A stretch of 5,089 bases of DNA, taken from contig JAITGJ010000153.1 of NCBI GenBank assembly GCA_031280705.1, forward strand, positions 1 through 5,089. Direction: 5' to 3'. A program made the position numbers and the translations under genes. This document shows, piece after piece, positions 1 to 5,082 of the stretch (position 1 is its first letter; the number at the start of each line of letters is the position of its first letter). This DNA is from Spirochaetaceae bacterium (GTDB taxonomy: Bacteria; Spirochaetota; Spirochaetia; Treponematales; Breznakiellaceae). A model generated the notes under the pieces. That model was not told the origin of the DNA and made no database searches. It worked only from the letters and a program-made list of their open reading frames with translations.

Positions 1-447
1 CACGACACGGCCGTGTTCGTCAATATTGAACCGCGCGTTCATGGGCCAGGCGCGGCCCGGAAGCGGCGCGAGGCTGTAGTCTCCGGCAATCACCGTGTGG
101 TCCCCCATGATGAGGGGCACTACATCGCGTTTATCGCCCACGCCGATGCCAAAGGCGCTTCGCGTTCCCACCTGCCAAACCCGGTCCCGGTAAAAGTAAA
201 AGTTTTCTTCCCCGTATGAAAAAACCACGTCATCCTGCCAGGCTTCCGCTCCCCGCACGGCGTATACGGCCTCTGGAAACCCCTTGATTTCCACCAGTTC
301 GCGCACGGAAAAGCCGATAAACACCGACGGGTCCCCGCCGGTTTCTTCCGCGGCAAGAGACGGCGTGGCGGCGGCCAGAAACGCCAGAATGGCCAGACCC
401 GCAAAGCTGGTCATGCCGGACCGGAAAACGGAACGGTTACAGTTCAT
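1..447 (-). CDS. Secreted protein of unknown function, 3' end cut by the window edge
   Basis: An open frame of 149 codons runs off the left edge without a stop, so the C-terminus is missing. I chose the ATG at 447, inside the end of the upstream PASTA gene (11-nt overlap). It gives a signal peptide with a basic start (Arg5, Arg9), a hydrophobic core at about residues 15-28 and a likely cleavage site near Ala32-Ala33. An in-frame ATG at 414 is the alternative start. Neither has a clear Shine-Dalgarno, which suits translational coupling. The mature part has the pattern GFSVRELVEIKGFPEAVY (residues 45-62), then WQDDVVFSYG and FYFYRDRVWQV (about 70-93). The G-x-S-x-x-E-L-x(4)-G-x-P pattern followed by beta-strand-like aromatic segments loosely resembles BamE/SmpA-type small envelope domains, but this is a weak inference. 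I do not recognise the family. Export to the periplasm or outer surface is likely, and co-transcription with the PASTA gene suggests an envelope role. Confidence 0.75.
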   Translation of the reverse strand, partial: MNCNRSVFRSGMTSFAGLAILAFLAAATPSLAAEETGGDPSVFIGFSVRELVEIKGFPEAVYAVRGAEAWQDDVVFSYGEENFYFYRDRVWQVGTRSAFGIGVGDKRDVVPLIMGDHTVIAGDYSLAPLPGRAWPMNARFNIDEHGRVV

Positions 448-1456
448 CCAGCGAAAATTCGTCCACCGCGGGCAGTACCGTTTCCCGGTGGAGTTCCCGG
501 CCCATGACGGAAAATATCAGGGTGGAGCCGGGCGGAACCTGATACGGAAAGGTAAAAACGCCGCCGGAAAAATCCGCTTCGGCAAGCACGATCCGCTCAC
601 TGCCGCCTGGGGGCAGGTACTCAAGCCTGACCGGAAGGGGTACCGGGCTTTCCGCCAGGGTGTATTCAAAAAGGCGGAGAGCGGCGTCTCCGGCGCTTAC
701 CATAACGCGCACGGGCCGGCTCGATTCCAGGGCCGTACCGGCGCCGGGGGTCTGGGATACGACAATACCGGCGCTTCCACCCGCCAGAAGCGTAAATTCA
801 GAGCGGAGTCCCGCTTCGCGGAGGCGGCCCAGGGCCGCGGGCGCGGAAAGTCCGGTAAGGGCCGGAACGGAAATGAGTACGTGTTCCGGCCCCCGGCTCA
901 CTACAAATTCCAGCGTGAGGGGGCCGGTAACCGCCGTGCCCGGTTCGGGGCGCTGGACAAGGATCGCACCGGCCGGTTCATCAGAGTATTCGTAAAGGGG
1001 AGGATCCGCGATGGAAAGAAGCGGCTGGGCAGACGAGGCGTAGAGCGAACGCAGGTCCATCGTAACTTCGTCAATATTCCGGCCCCGGTAATCTTCTATC
1101 GTGTTAACCTGGACGCCCTGGCTTACCACGAGCCGGATGCGGCGGCCCGCCTTGACAATAGTTCCCGGCCTGGGGTCTTGCTCCAGAATGAGGCCGCGAT
1201 CCTGGGCGTCCTGGGAATGGCGGAGTTGTATGCGGGGATAGAGTTCCTTTGCCTGCAATTCAAGAAGGGCGGCGGTTAGTTCTTTGCCGCGTATATCCGG
1301 CACCAGCGCCTGCTCCGCTCCCCGCAGGGCGATAAAAAACACAACGATGGCCACCACGCCCACAAAGGCCACGAGCGCGGCAACCAGCAAAATGAAGGCG
1401 CGGGCGTGGCGCGAAACCCAGCTTTCAAGTGAGTCAATGTCGATTCTGAATGCCAT
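437..1456 (-). CDS. Single-pass membrane protein with three PASTA domains
   Basis: This 339-residue protein has a short N-terminal segment (1-20, probably cytoplasmic), one hydrophobic membrane helix (about 21-44) and a large extracytoplasmic part. Three PASTA-type units follow. The first is at about 51-114 (starts LVPDIRGKEL, ends in a VVSQG strand). The second, at about 116-190, is longer and more divergent (QRPEPGTAV core, ends VVSRGP). The third is at about 195-256 (VPALTGLSAPAALGRL, SQTPGAGTAL, ends VMVSAG). Each carries the family's QxPxxGt turn and closing V-S-x-G strand. Residues 257-339 form a separate beta-rich C-terminal region that I cannot assign. PASTA domains are known to bind uncrosslinked peptidoglycan or muropeptides, usually on Ser/Thr kinases or penicillin-binding proteins, but no kinase or transpeptidase domain is present here. 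A cell-wall sensing or scaffolding role is inferred. The start is supported by a GGAGGAG site 3 nt upstream. The gene follows fmt by 27 nt and overlaps the next gene. Confidence 0.9.
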   Translation of the reverse strand: MAFRIDIDSLESWVSRHARAFILLVAALVAFVGVVAIVVFFIALRGAEQALVPDIRGKELTAALLELQAKELYPRIQLRHSQDAQDRGLILEQDPRPGTIVKAGRRIRLVVSQGVQVNTIEDYRGRNIDEVTMDLRSLYASSAQPLLSIADPPLYEYSDEPAGAILVQRPEPGTAVTGPLTLEFVVSRGPEHVLISVPALTGLSAPAALGRLREAGLRSEFTLLAGGSAGIVVSQTPGAGTALESSRPVRVMVSAGDAALRLFEYTLAESPVPLPVRLEYLPPGGSERIVLAEADFSGGVFTFPYQVPPGSTLIFSVMGRELHRETVLPAVDEFSLDEL

Positions 1457-1459
1457 GCA

Positions 1460-1466
1460 CTCCTCC
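1460..1466 (-). promoter_or_regulatory. Strong Shine-Dalgarno of the PASTA gene
   Basis: On the minus strand GGAGGAG precedes the ATG at 1456, with 5 nt between its GGAGG core and the start codon. It lies inside the 27-nt gap after fmt. It fixes the PASTA start and contrasts with the weak or absent sites before def, fmt and the last gene, suggesting independent ribosome loading on this cistron. Confidence 0.8.
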
Positions 1467-1483
1467 GGTAAAAGCCGCTGCCG

Positions 1484-2467
1484 TTAGTATTTTCCCAGAC
1501 GGGAACCCAAAAAATCTTTCGCGCCGTTCAGGAAATCCTTCCAGTGGAGGGCCTTCCGGGCGCGGTATTGCAGCCGTCCGGCGGCAAAAACACCGCTTCC
1601 CGTTTGTATCAGGATCCCCCGCTCCCTGTCTACGCCCAGCACCGTACCCGGCATCGCCAAATTGGGCGCCGCCATATTGGGCGCAGTTTCTACCGTACAG
1701 GGCGCGCCTTCAAGGACGGTCAGTTCCGTTTCCCCATGCCAGGTCCAGGAAAGGGGCCAGGGCGTAAATGCGCGGATTTGCCGGTCAATTGCCACGGCGC
1801 TTTGGGCCCAGTCAATCAGGCCGTCTTCCCGCGCAATAAGCGCGCAGTACCGCGCCGCGCCCGTTTGTGGCCGCGCCATAACCGGCTCCCCAGAGGCAAA
1901 ACGGCGGATAAGGGCGGCAAGCATGTGCGCGCCCTTATCCGCGGCCTGTTCGCTTAACGTCTCCGCCGTTTCCCGCCCGGAAAGGGGTATTATTTCCTGT
2001 ACAAGGATGTCCCCCGCGTCCATTTCAGGGGCCAAATACTGGATGCTTACCCCCGTTTCCCCGTCTCCCGCGCGTATCGCGGCCTGTACCGGCGTAGGCC
2101 CCCGGTATTTGGGGAGCAGTGAAGGGTGTATGTTGATGCCGCCCCGGGGAAACAGCGCAAGGAACTTAGGGCCAAAAATATGTCCATAGGCAAAGGTTAC
2201 CAGCATATCCGCCCCGGCGGCCGCCGCCGCGTCCCGTGCCGCCGCGTCAAGCCGCGCGGGCTTAAGAATCACGCCGGACGGAATACCGAACCGCGCCGCA
2301 GCCGCGCCCACGGGCGTGGGTTCTTGCTTTCCGCTCCGGCCTTTGGCGGAATCGGGGTTGGTAAGGACCCCCGCCACAGAACAGATTCCTTCCCGCTCAA
2401 GGGCGGCCAGGGAAAGCAGCGCGGGAACGGCAATGGCGGGGCTCCCGGCAAAGAGCAGTTTCAGCAC
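1484..2467 (-). CDS. fmt: Methionyl-tRNA formyltransferase
   Basis: The enzyme transfers a formyl group from 10-formyltetrahydrofolate to Met-tRNA(fMet) in the cytoplasm, making the initiator tRNA for translation. The protein has 327 residues, close to the usual 310-320. The N-terminal Rossmann-type domain opens with LKLLFAGSPAIAVPALLSL (2-20). A basic tRNA-contacting loop follows at about 42-53 (KGRSGKQEPTPV). The folate/catalytic motif INIHPSLLPKYRGPTP (111-126) supplies Asn112 and His114, and Asp150 in EMDAGDIL completes the catalytic triad by family comparison. The C-terminal tRNA-binding domain begins near 205 and shows the hallmark DGLIDWAQSA and RAFTPWP. The start is GTG. It is the only usable start, because the def stop lies in the same frame 27 nt upstream with no other start codon between. 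No clear Shine-Dalgarno is seen, so coupling to def translation is likely. A small APNxA tandem repeat sits in the C-terminal domain. Confidence 0.97.
   Translation of the reverse strand: MLKLLFAGSPAIAVPALLSLAALEREGICSVAGVLTNPDSAKGRSGKQEPTPVGAAAARFGIPSGVILKPARLDAAARDAAAAAGADMLVTFAYGHIFGPKFLALFPRGGINIHPSLLPKYRGPTPVQAAIRAGDGETGVSIQYLAPEMDAGDILVQEIIPLSGRETAETLSEQAADKGAHMLAALIRRFASGEPVMARPQTGAARYCALIAREDGLIDWAQSAVAIDRQIRAFTPWPLSWTWHGETELTVLEGAPCTVETAPNMAAPNLAMPGTVLGVDRERGILIQTGSGVFAAGRLQYRARKALHWKDFLNGAKDFLGSRLGKY
1655..1684. repeat. Two-copy 15-bp tandem repeat inside fmt
   Basis: Units 1655-1669 (cgccaaattgggcgc) and 1670-1684 (cgccatattgggcgc) are directly adjacent and differ at one base. In fmt they encode APNMA-APNLA, an in-frame five-residue duplication in a loop of the C-terminal domain. 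This looks like a recent slippage duplication that leaves the reading frame intact. Confidence 0.85.
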
Positions 2468-2494
2468 GGCGGCATATCCACAAAAACGGGCGGT

Positions 2495-3064
2495 TCAGGA
2501 ATCGCCCGCGCGCGCCGCCGCCCTGCCCGTTTTTTCGGCGCCGGGGACCCCGCCGTTTTTACCGGGAACGGCCTTTCCGCCCCCGGCGGCGCGCCGTTCA
2601 TACTTGGCGATTACTTTATTGCGCTTGCCTTCGGGGAGCCGGTCGATAAACAGCACCCCTTCCAGATGATCGTTTTCGTGCTGAATCACCCGGGCCAAAA
2701 TCCCCTCCGCGTCGAGGGTGAACGGTTTCCCCTGCGCGTTCCACGCCTGAATCCGTACCGATGCGGGCCGCTCAATCTCCGCCCAGATGCCGGGAATGGA
2801 GAGACAGCCTTCTTCGTAGCGCGTCAACTCCTGGGAGGTACCAATAATGGAAGGATTTATAAACACGAGCGGCGCGCTCCCCTCGATGTGGACCACAAAA
2901 ATCCGCTTCATAAGGCCCACCTGCGGACCCGCAAGGCCGACGCCCTTTCCCGCGTGCAGCATGTCAATCATATCATCGGCAATCTTGCGATACTCGTGCC
3001 CGATGGGCTGGACCGGTTCAGCTTTTTGTCTGAGCAGGCCGCTGCCCAATAACTCTATTTCCAT
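2495..3064 (-). CDS. def: Peptide deformylase
   Basis: This metalloenzyme removes the N-formyl group from nascent proteins at the ribosome exit, working opposite the adjacent fmt. All three family motifs are present in order. Motif I is GVGLAGPQVG (41-50), with Gly where many members have a second Ala. Motif II is EEGCLSIPG (84-92), with metal ligand Cys87. Motif III is QHENDHLEG (128-136), giving ligands His129 and His133 and catalytic Glu130. The protein has 189 residues, about 20 more than the usual core. The surplus is a low-complexity Gly/Ala/Lys/Arg tail after about residue 155, which is probably disordered. The ATG is favoured because an in-frame TAA sits only 6 nt upstream (3071-3073) and the N-terminus aligns with the family. 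There is no Shine-Dalgarno, and a promoter candidate lies directly upstream, so initiation may be leaderless. It heads the def-fmt-PASTA unit. Confidence 0.97.
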   Translation of the reverse strand: MEIELLGSGLLRQKAEPVQPIGHEYRKIADDMIDMLHAGKGVGLAGPQVGLMKRIFVVHIEGSAPLVFINPSIIGTSQELTRYEEGCLSIPGIWAEIERPASVRIQAWNAQGKPFTLDAEGILARVIQHENDHLEGVLFIDRLPEGKRNKVIAKYERRAAGGGKAVPGKNGGVPGAEKTGRAAARAGDS

Positions 3065-3072
3065 ACACCGTT

Positions 3073-3101
3073 ATCGTATCACAAATTCCGCGTGGAGCCA
3101 A
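3073..3101 (-). promoter_or_regulatory. Candidate sigma70-type promoter for def-fmt-PASTA
   Basis: On the minus strand TTGGCT (3101-3096, 4 of 6 matches to TTGACA) and TACGAT (3078-3073, 4 of 6 matches to TATAAT) are separated by exactly 17 nt. Only 8 nt lie between the -10 hexamer and the def ATG, which puts the expected transcription start at about 3065-3067, or at the ATG itself. The hexamers are imperfect, so this is a candidate. Its position after a probable terminator region and the lack of a Shine-Dalgarno for def support it. Confidence 0.45.
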
Positions 3102-3141
3102 TACGGGAATTGCCGCGCGATCCGGCCTGTACGCGATTTTT

Positions 3142-3181
3142 CGGGATGAGTGGCGGGGAAAGGACGAGGCGGGGAGGTTGA
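3142..3181 (-). terminator. C-rich, G-poor rut-like stretch, possible Rho-dependent termination region
   Basis: Read as minus-strand RNA, these 40 nt contain 23 C and 4 G (counted by hand), with many pyrimidine-C steps and no evident base pairing within the stretch. That is the composition typical of Rho utilisation sites and is unusual even in this GC-rich window. It lies just after the strong hairpin and before the def promoter candidate, where the lipoprotein-LysM transcript would be expected to end. Assignment rests on composition and position only. Confidence 0.4.
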
Positions 3182-3228
3182 TCCGCCGCCGTCCGGTATA
3201 CCGGCCTGGTAACCGGGACGGCGGCGGA
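3182..3228 (-). terminator. Strong 20-bp hairpin after the LysM gene, no T-tract
   Basis: Starting 8 nt after the LysM stop codon, the minus strand folds into TCCGCCGCCGT paired with ACGGCGGCGGA (11 bp), then CCGGT with ACCGG (5 bp), then TACC with GGTA (4 bp), closing an AGGCC loop. There is one single-base bulge on each arm. The 3' side is followed by TCAACC and has no run of T, and the opposite strand has none either. It is therefore not a textbook intrinsic terminator. It may protect the mRNA 3' end, assist Rho-dependent termination, or act as a U-tract-less terminator. Confidence 0.6.
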
Positions 3229-3236
3229 CCGCGCGA

Positions 3237-3968
3237 TTACCGCATGGCCGGATACGACGTATCAGACGACCAGAGGCCGGAACGGGTTTCGCCCCGGACG
3301 CTGGGGATTTCCAGCACCATGCCCGGTTCAATAAGGTCCGGGTCATCCGGGTTGGGGAACCGGCTTTTGTTCGCGTTGTAGATCAACCGCCACTGGGCGG
3401 GATCGCCATAGGCCCAGGAACGTCCGGCGATATTCCACAGGCAGTCCCGGAACGTGGCCCAGGAACGTACGGTATAGCGGGCGGGGAAGGTCCCCGACGG
3501 GCGGGAAGGAGCGGCCCCCGCAATCGCGGTAACTGATGAGAGGGCTTCAAACACACGGTTTGCCGCGGCAATGGCGTCGATGTATTGTTCCTGTCCGTGA
3601 TTTGCCTCGGCGGCGGCCAGCGCGCCCTCCGCCCGGTGGAACGCCTCGGGATAGCGGGAAACGGCCCGTACCGCGTCAGAAGACGCCCAGACGACGCGGG
3701 ACTGGGCCGCGGAAACGGCGCGTTCCGACACATAACCGTCGGAAAGGCGGGCGTACCGCGCGGCCTCCTCCGCATAGGCAGTGGAAGCGTCATAATCGCC
3801 GGCTTCGTAACTGTTCCGGGCAAGGCCCGACAACCGCAGGCTCTGCATGTAGTAATCGTTGTTAAGGACGCGGTGCGAAACCGCCCCCCCCGCATCCACG
3901 GCCTGGGCAAAAACCTGAATCGCCGCCAGGACCATTCCCGGCAGCAGCCACCATGCGCGTTTTTTCAT
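3237..3968 (-). CDS. Secreted helical-repeat protein with a C-terminal LysM domain
   Basis: This 243-residue protein has a signal peptide (KKR start, hydrophobic core 6-20, likely cleavage after Ala23 in AQA). An alpha-helical region at about 35-150 contains TPR-like units, including YEAGDYDASTAYAEEAARYA (54-73) and HGQEQYIDAIAAANRVFEAL (124-143). A Pro/Ser linker follows at about 152-160. The LysM domain spans about 165-222: YTVRSW, then a Trp-rich middle (DCLWNIAGRSWAYGDPAQW), YNANKSRFPNPDD, and the closing IEPGMVLEIP. LysM domains bind GlcNAc-containing glycans such as peptidoglycan, so the protein is probably attached to the cell wall in the periplasm. The start overlaps the lipoprotein stop as ATGA, and a GGAGG site lies 7 nt upstream inside the lipoprotein gene, which indicates coupling. 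I give no specific function. No catalytic domain is visible. Confidence 0.9.
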   Translation of the reverse strand: MKKRAWWLLPGMVLAAIQVFAQAVDAGGAVSHRVLNNDYYMQSLRLSGLARNSYEAGDYDASTAYAEEAARYARLSDGYVSERAVSAAQSRVVWASSDAVRAVSRYPEAFHRAEGALAAAEANHGQEQYIDAIAAANRVFEALSSVTAIAGAAPSRPSGTFPARYTVRSWATFRDCLWNIAGRSWAYGDPAQWRLIYNANKSRFPNPDDPDLIEPGMVLEIPSVRGETRSGLWSSDTSYPAMR

Positions 3969-5053
3969 TCCAGAACCTCCTCTCCTACAATAGTATCCGC
4001 GGCCCGGGCGGTTTCTTCGCTGGCCGTGGCCAATTCTTCCGCGCGGCGAATCGCTTCCTCGGCGCGTACCCGTTTTACTTCCGCGACACCCGCCGCCGCC
4101 GCAAAGCTGAATTCAGCCTGGAAGTACAGGTTGGCGGCTTCCCGGTACTGCTCCTGCCCGTAAGCCGTTTCGCCCAAATCAAAAATACGCGCGGCGTTTT
4201 CAAAATCGAGCCGTACCGCAACAGGGGCCTTATGCTCCTCGGCAAAACGGCGTTCCTCAAGCGCCGCGAGCCGCCGTTCCTCCGCATAGGACTTCATCCC
4301 CTGGTTGAGAATGCCCCGGTAAATACCGAGGCTCTCCTCTGCGGCGGCGCGGGCGGCGTCAAGATCACCCGCGTCAAAAGCGGCAAGCCCTTCCTCAAGG
4401 CGGCGTCCGGCCCGGGCGAGGTTGTCCGGATCAAGGTCCTGAAACCGGTAAAATTCAATCTCGTAGGCTTCGCTCCGGGCTTCCGCGCCGCGGGCAAGAA
4501 CACCGTACATATTGATGGCGCGGTCTGCGGTATCTTTGGCGGCGTAATAGTCTTCCTCATCCTGATACAGACGCAGGGCTTCATCGGCAATATCGTCCAC
4601 GGCCGCAAGCCGGTCCGGGGAATATTCCGCGATGCCCATAAAAACGGCCTCTTCCCGCGCCTCAATGACCGCTTCACCCTTCGCGCTTGCATAGGGTCCC
4701 AGGGCGCGGGCAAAAATATCATCATACACATCCGCGAGCGCCGCGCTTTCGGTGATGGCCGCGCGAGCCGCTTCAACGCCGCCGTCCCGTGCGGCGGCCA
4801 TTACCGCGTCATAACGGGCATCGGCCGCGGCGGTCTCTTCCGGCAAAAATTCCGGCCCGCCGAAATCGTGCGCCTGTTTCCGCGCCGTTTCCAGGCGGGC
4901 AAGCGCCGCCTCAAGCGCCCGGGCCGTTTCGCCGTCCAGTCCCCGGTCCGCCCGCGCCGCCGACTCCGATACCGCCGGGGCGCTTTTGCAGCCCATGATC
5001 AGGGCTACGAGAAGCGGCAGCGCCAGTATCCCTCCAAAAAACCGTTTTCTCAT
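3965..5053 (-). CDS. Predicted lipoprotein with TPR-like helical repeats
   Basis: This 362-residue protein has an N-terminal signal (RKR start, hydrophobic core 5-20) ending in LIMGC. Cys22 is the likely lipidated residue. The box is relaxed compared with enterobacteria but of the type accepted in spirochaetes. The mature protein is very rich in Ala, Glu and Arg and almost wholly helical. TPR-like units include PEETAAADARYDAVMAAA (71-88), DEEDYYAAKDTADRAINMYG (165-184), FDAGDLDAARAAAEESLGIY (226-245) and YGQEQYREAANLYFQAEFSF (298-317). A charged helix at about 325-350 may be a coiled coil. Such solenoids usually mediate protein-protein contacts, and membrane anchoring and partnership with the downstream LysM protein are inferred. 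I see no enzymatic motif. The start is supported by GGAGG 6 nt upstream. It shares the GQEQY unit with the LysM protein. No closer family assignment is possible from sequence alone. Confidence 0.9.
   Translation of the reverse strand: MRKRFFGGILALPLLVALIMGCKSAPAVSESAARADRGLDGETARALEAALARLETARKQAHDFGGPEFLPEETAAADARYDAVMAAARDGGVEAARAAITESAALADVYDDIFARALGPYASAKGEAVIEAREEAVFMGIAEYSPDRLAAVDDIADEALRLYQDEEDYYAAKDTADRAINMYGVLARGAEARSEAYEIEFYRFQDLDPDNLARAGRRLEEGLAAFDAGDLDAARAAAEESLGIYRGILNQGMKSYAEERRLAALEERRFAEEHKAPVAVRLDFENAARIFDLGETAYGQEQYREAANLYFQAEFSFAAAAGVAEVKRVRAEEAIRRAEELATASEETARAADTIVGEEVLE
3976..3980 (-). promoter_or_regulatory. Shine-Dalgarno of the LysM gene within the lipoprotein gene
   Basis: GGAGG on the minus strand, within a longer GGAGAGGAGG purine run, ends 7 nt before the ATG at 3968. 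It overlaps the codons for the lipoprotein's terminal Gly-Glu-Glu-Val. Together with the ATGA overlap it supports coupled translation and fixes the start. Confidence 0.75.
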
Positions 5054-5059
5054 AAAAAT

Positions 5060-5064
5060 CCTCC
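5060..5064 (-). promoter_or_regulatory. Shine-Dalgarno of the lipoprotein gene
   Basis: GGAGG, part of AAGGGGAGG on the minus strand, is followed by ATTTTT and then the ATG at 5053, giving a 6-nt spacer. This is the strongest-looking translation signal in the window together with that of the PASTA gene. Confidence 0.8.
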
Positions 5065-5068
5065 CCTT

Positions 5069-5082
5069 CCGGGTTGCCCCGG
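5069..5082 (-). other. Small GNRA-tetraloop hairpin upstream of the lipoprotein gene
   Basis: The minus strand reads CCGGG-GCAA-CCCGG, a perfect 5-bp GC stem closed by a GCAA (GNRA) tetraloop, 4 nt upstream of the ribosome binding site's GGGGAGG. It could be a 5'-UTR structural element or the foot of an upstream terminator. There is no T-run on the minus strand, and the TAATTAA at 5083-5089 might be the end of an upstream gene. The window ends here, so its role is undecided. Confidence 0.4.

Noticed and set aside
120..404. Minus-strand 94-codon frame at the left end
   Set aside because: It is out of frame with the signal-peptide-bearing frame starting at 447, and its translation is Arg/Pro/Trp-rich noise.
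284..1279. Plus-strand 331-codon open frame antisense to the PASTA gene
   Set aside because: Its product is Arg/Gly-rich with no domain, and it mirrors a clearly conserved minus-strand gene. Long antisense frames are expected in GC-rich coding DNA.
2126..3052. Plus-strand 308-codon open frame antisense to fmt and def
   Set aside because: It spans two recognised genes and their gap on the other strand, has no recognisable motif, and its composition is that of a shadow frame.
3143..3177. Possible G-quadruplex on the plus strand in the intergenic region
   Set aside because: Only three runs of three or more G are present, and the loops are long. The fourth run is just GG. A canonical quadruplex is not supported.
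3182..3228. Classical intrinsic terminator
   Set aside because: The stem is strong enough, but neither strand has a T-run after it, so it is reported as a hairpin of undecided mechanism.
3065..3236. Small RNA or tRNA gene in the intergenic region
   Set aside because: No cloverleaf pattern or conserved TTCGA-type arm is seen. The region is explained by the hairpin, the C-rich stretch and the promoter candidate.
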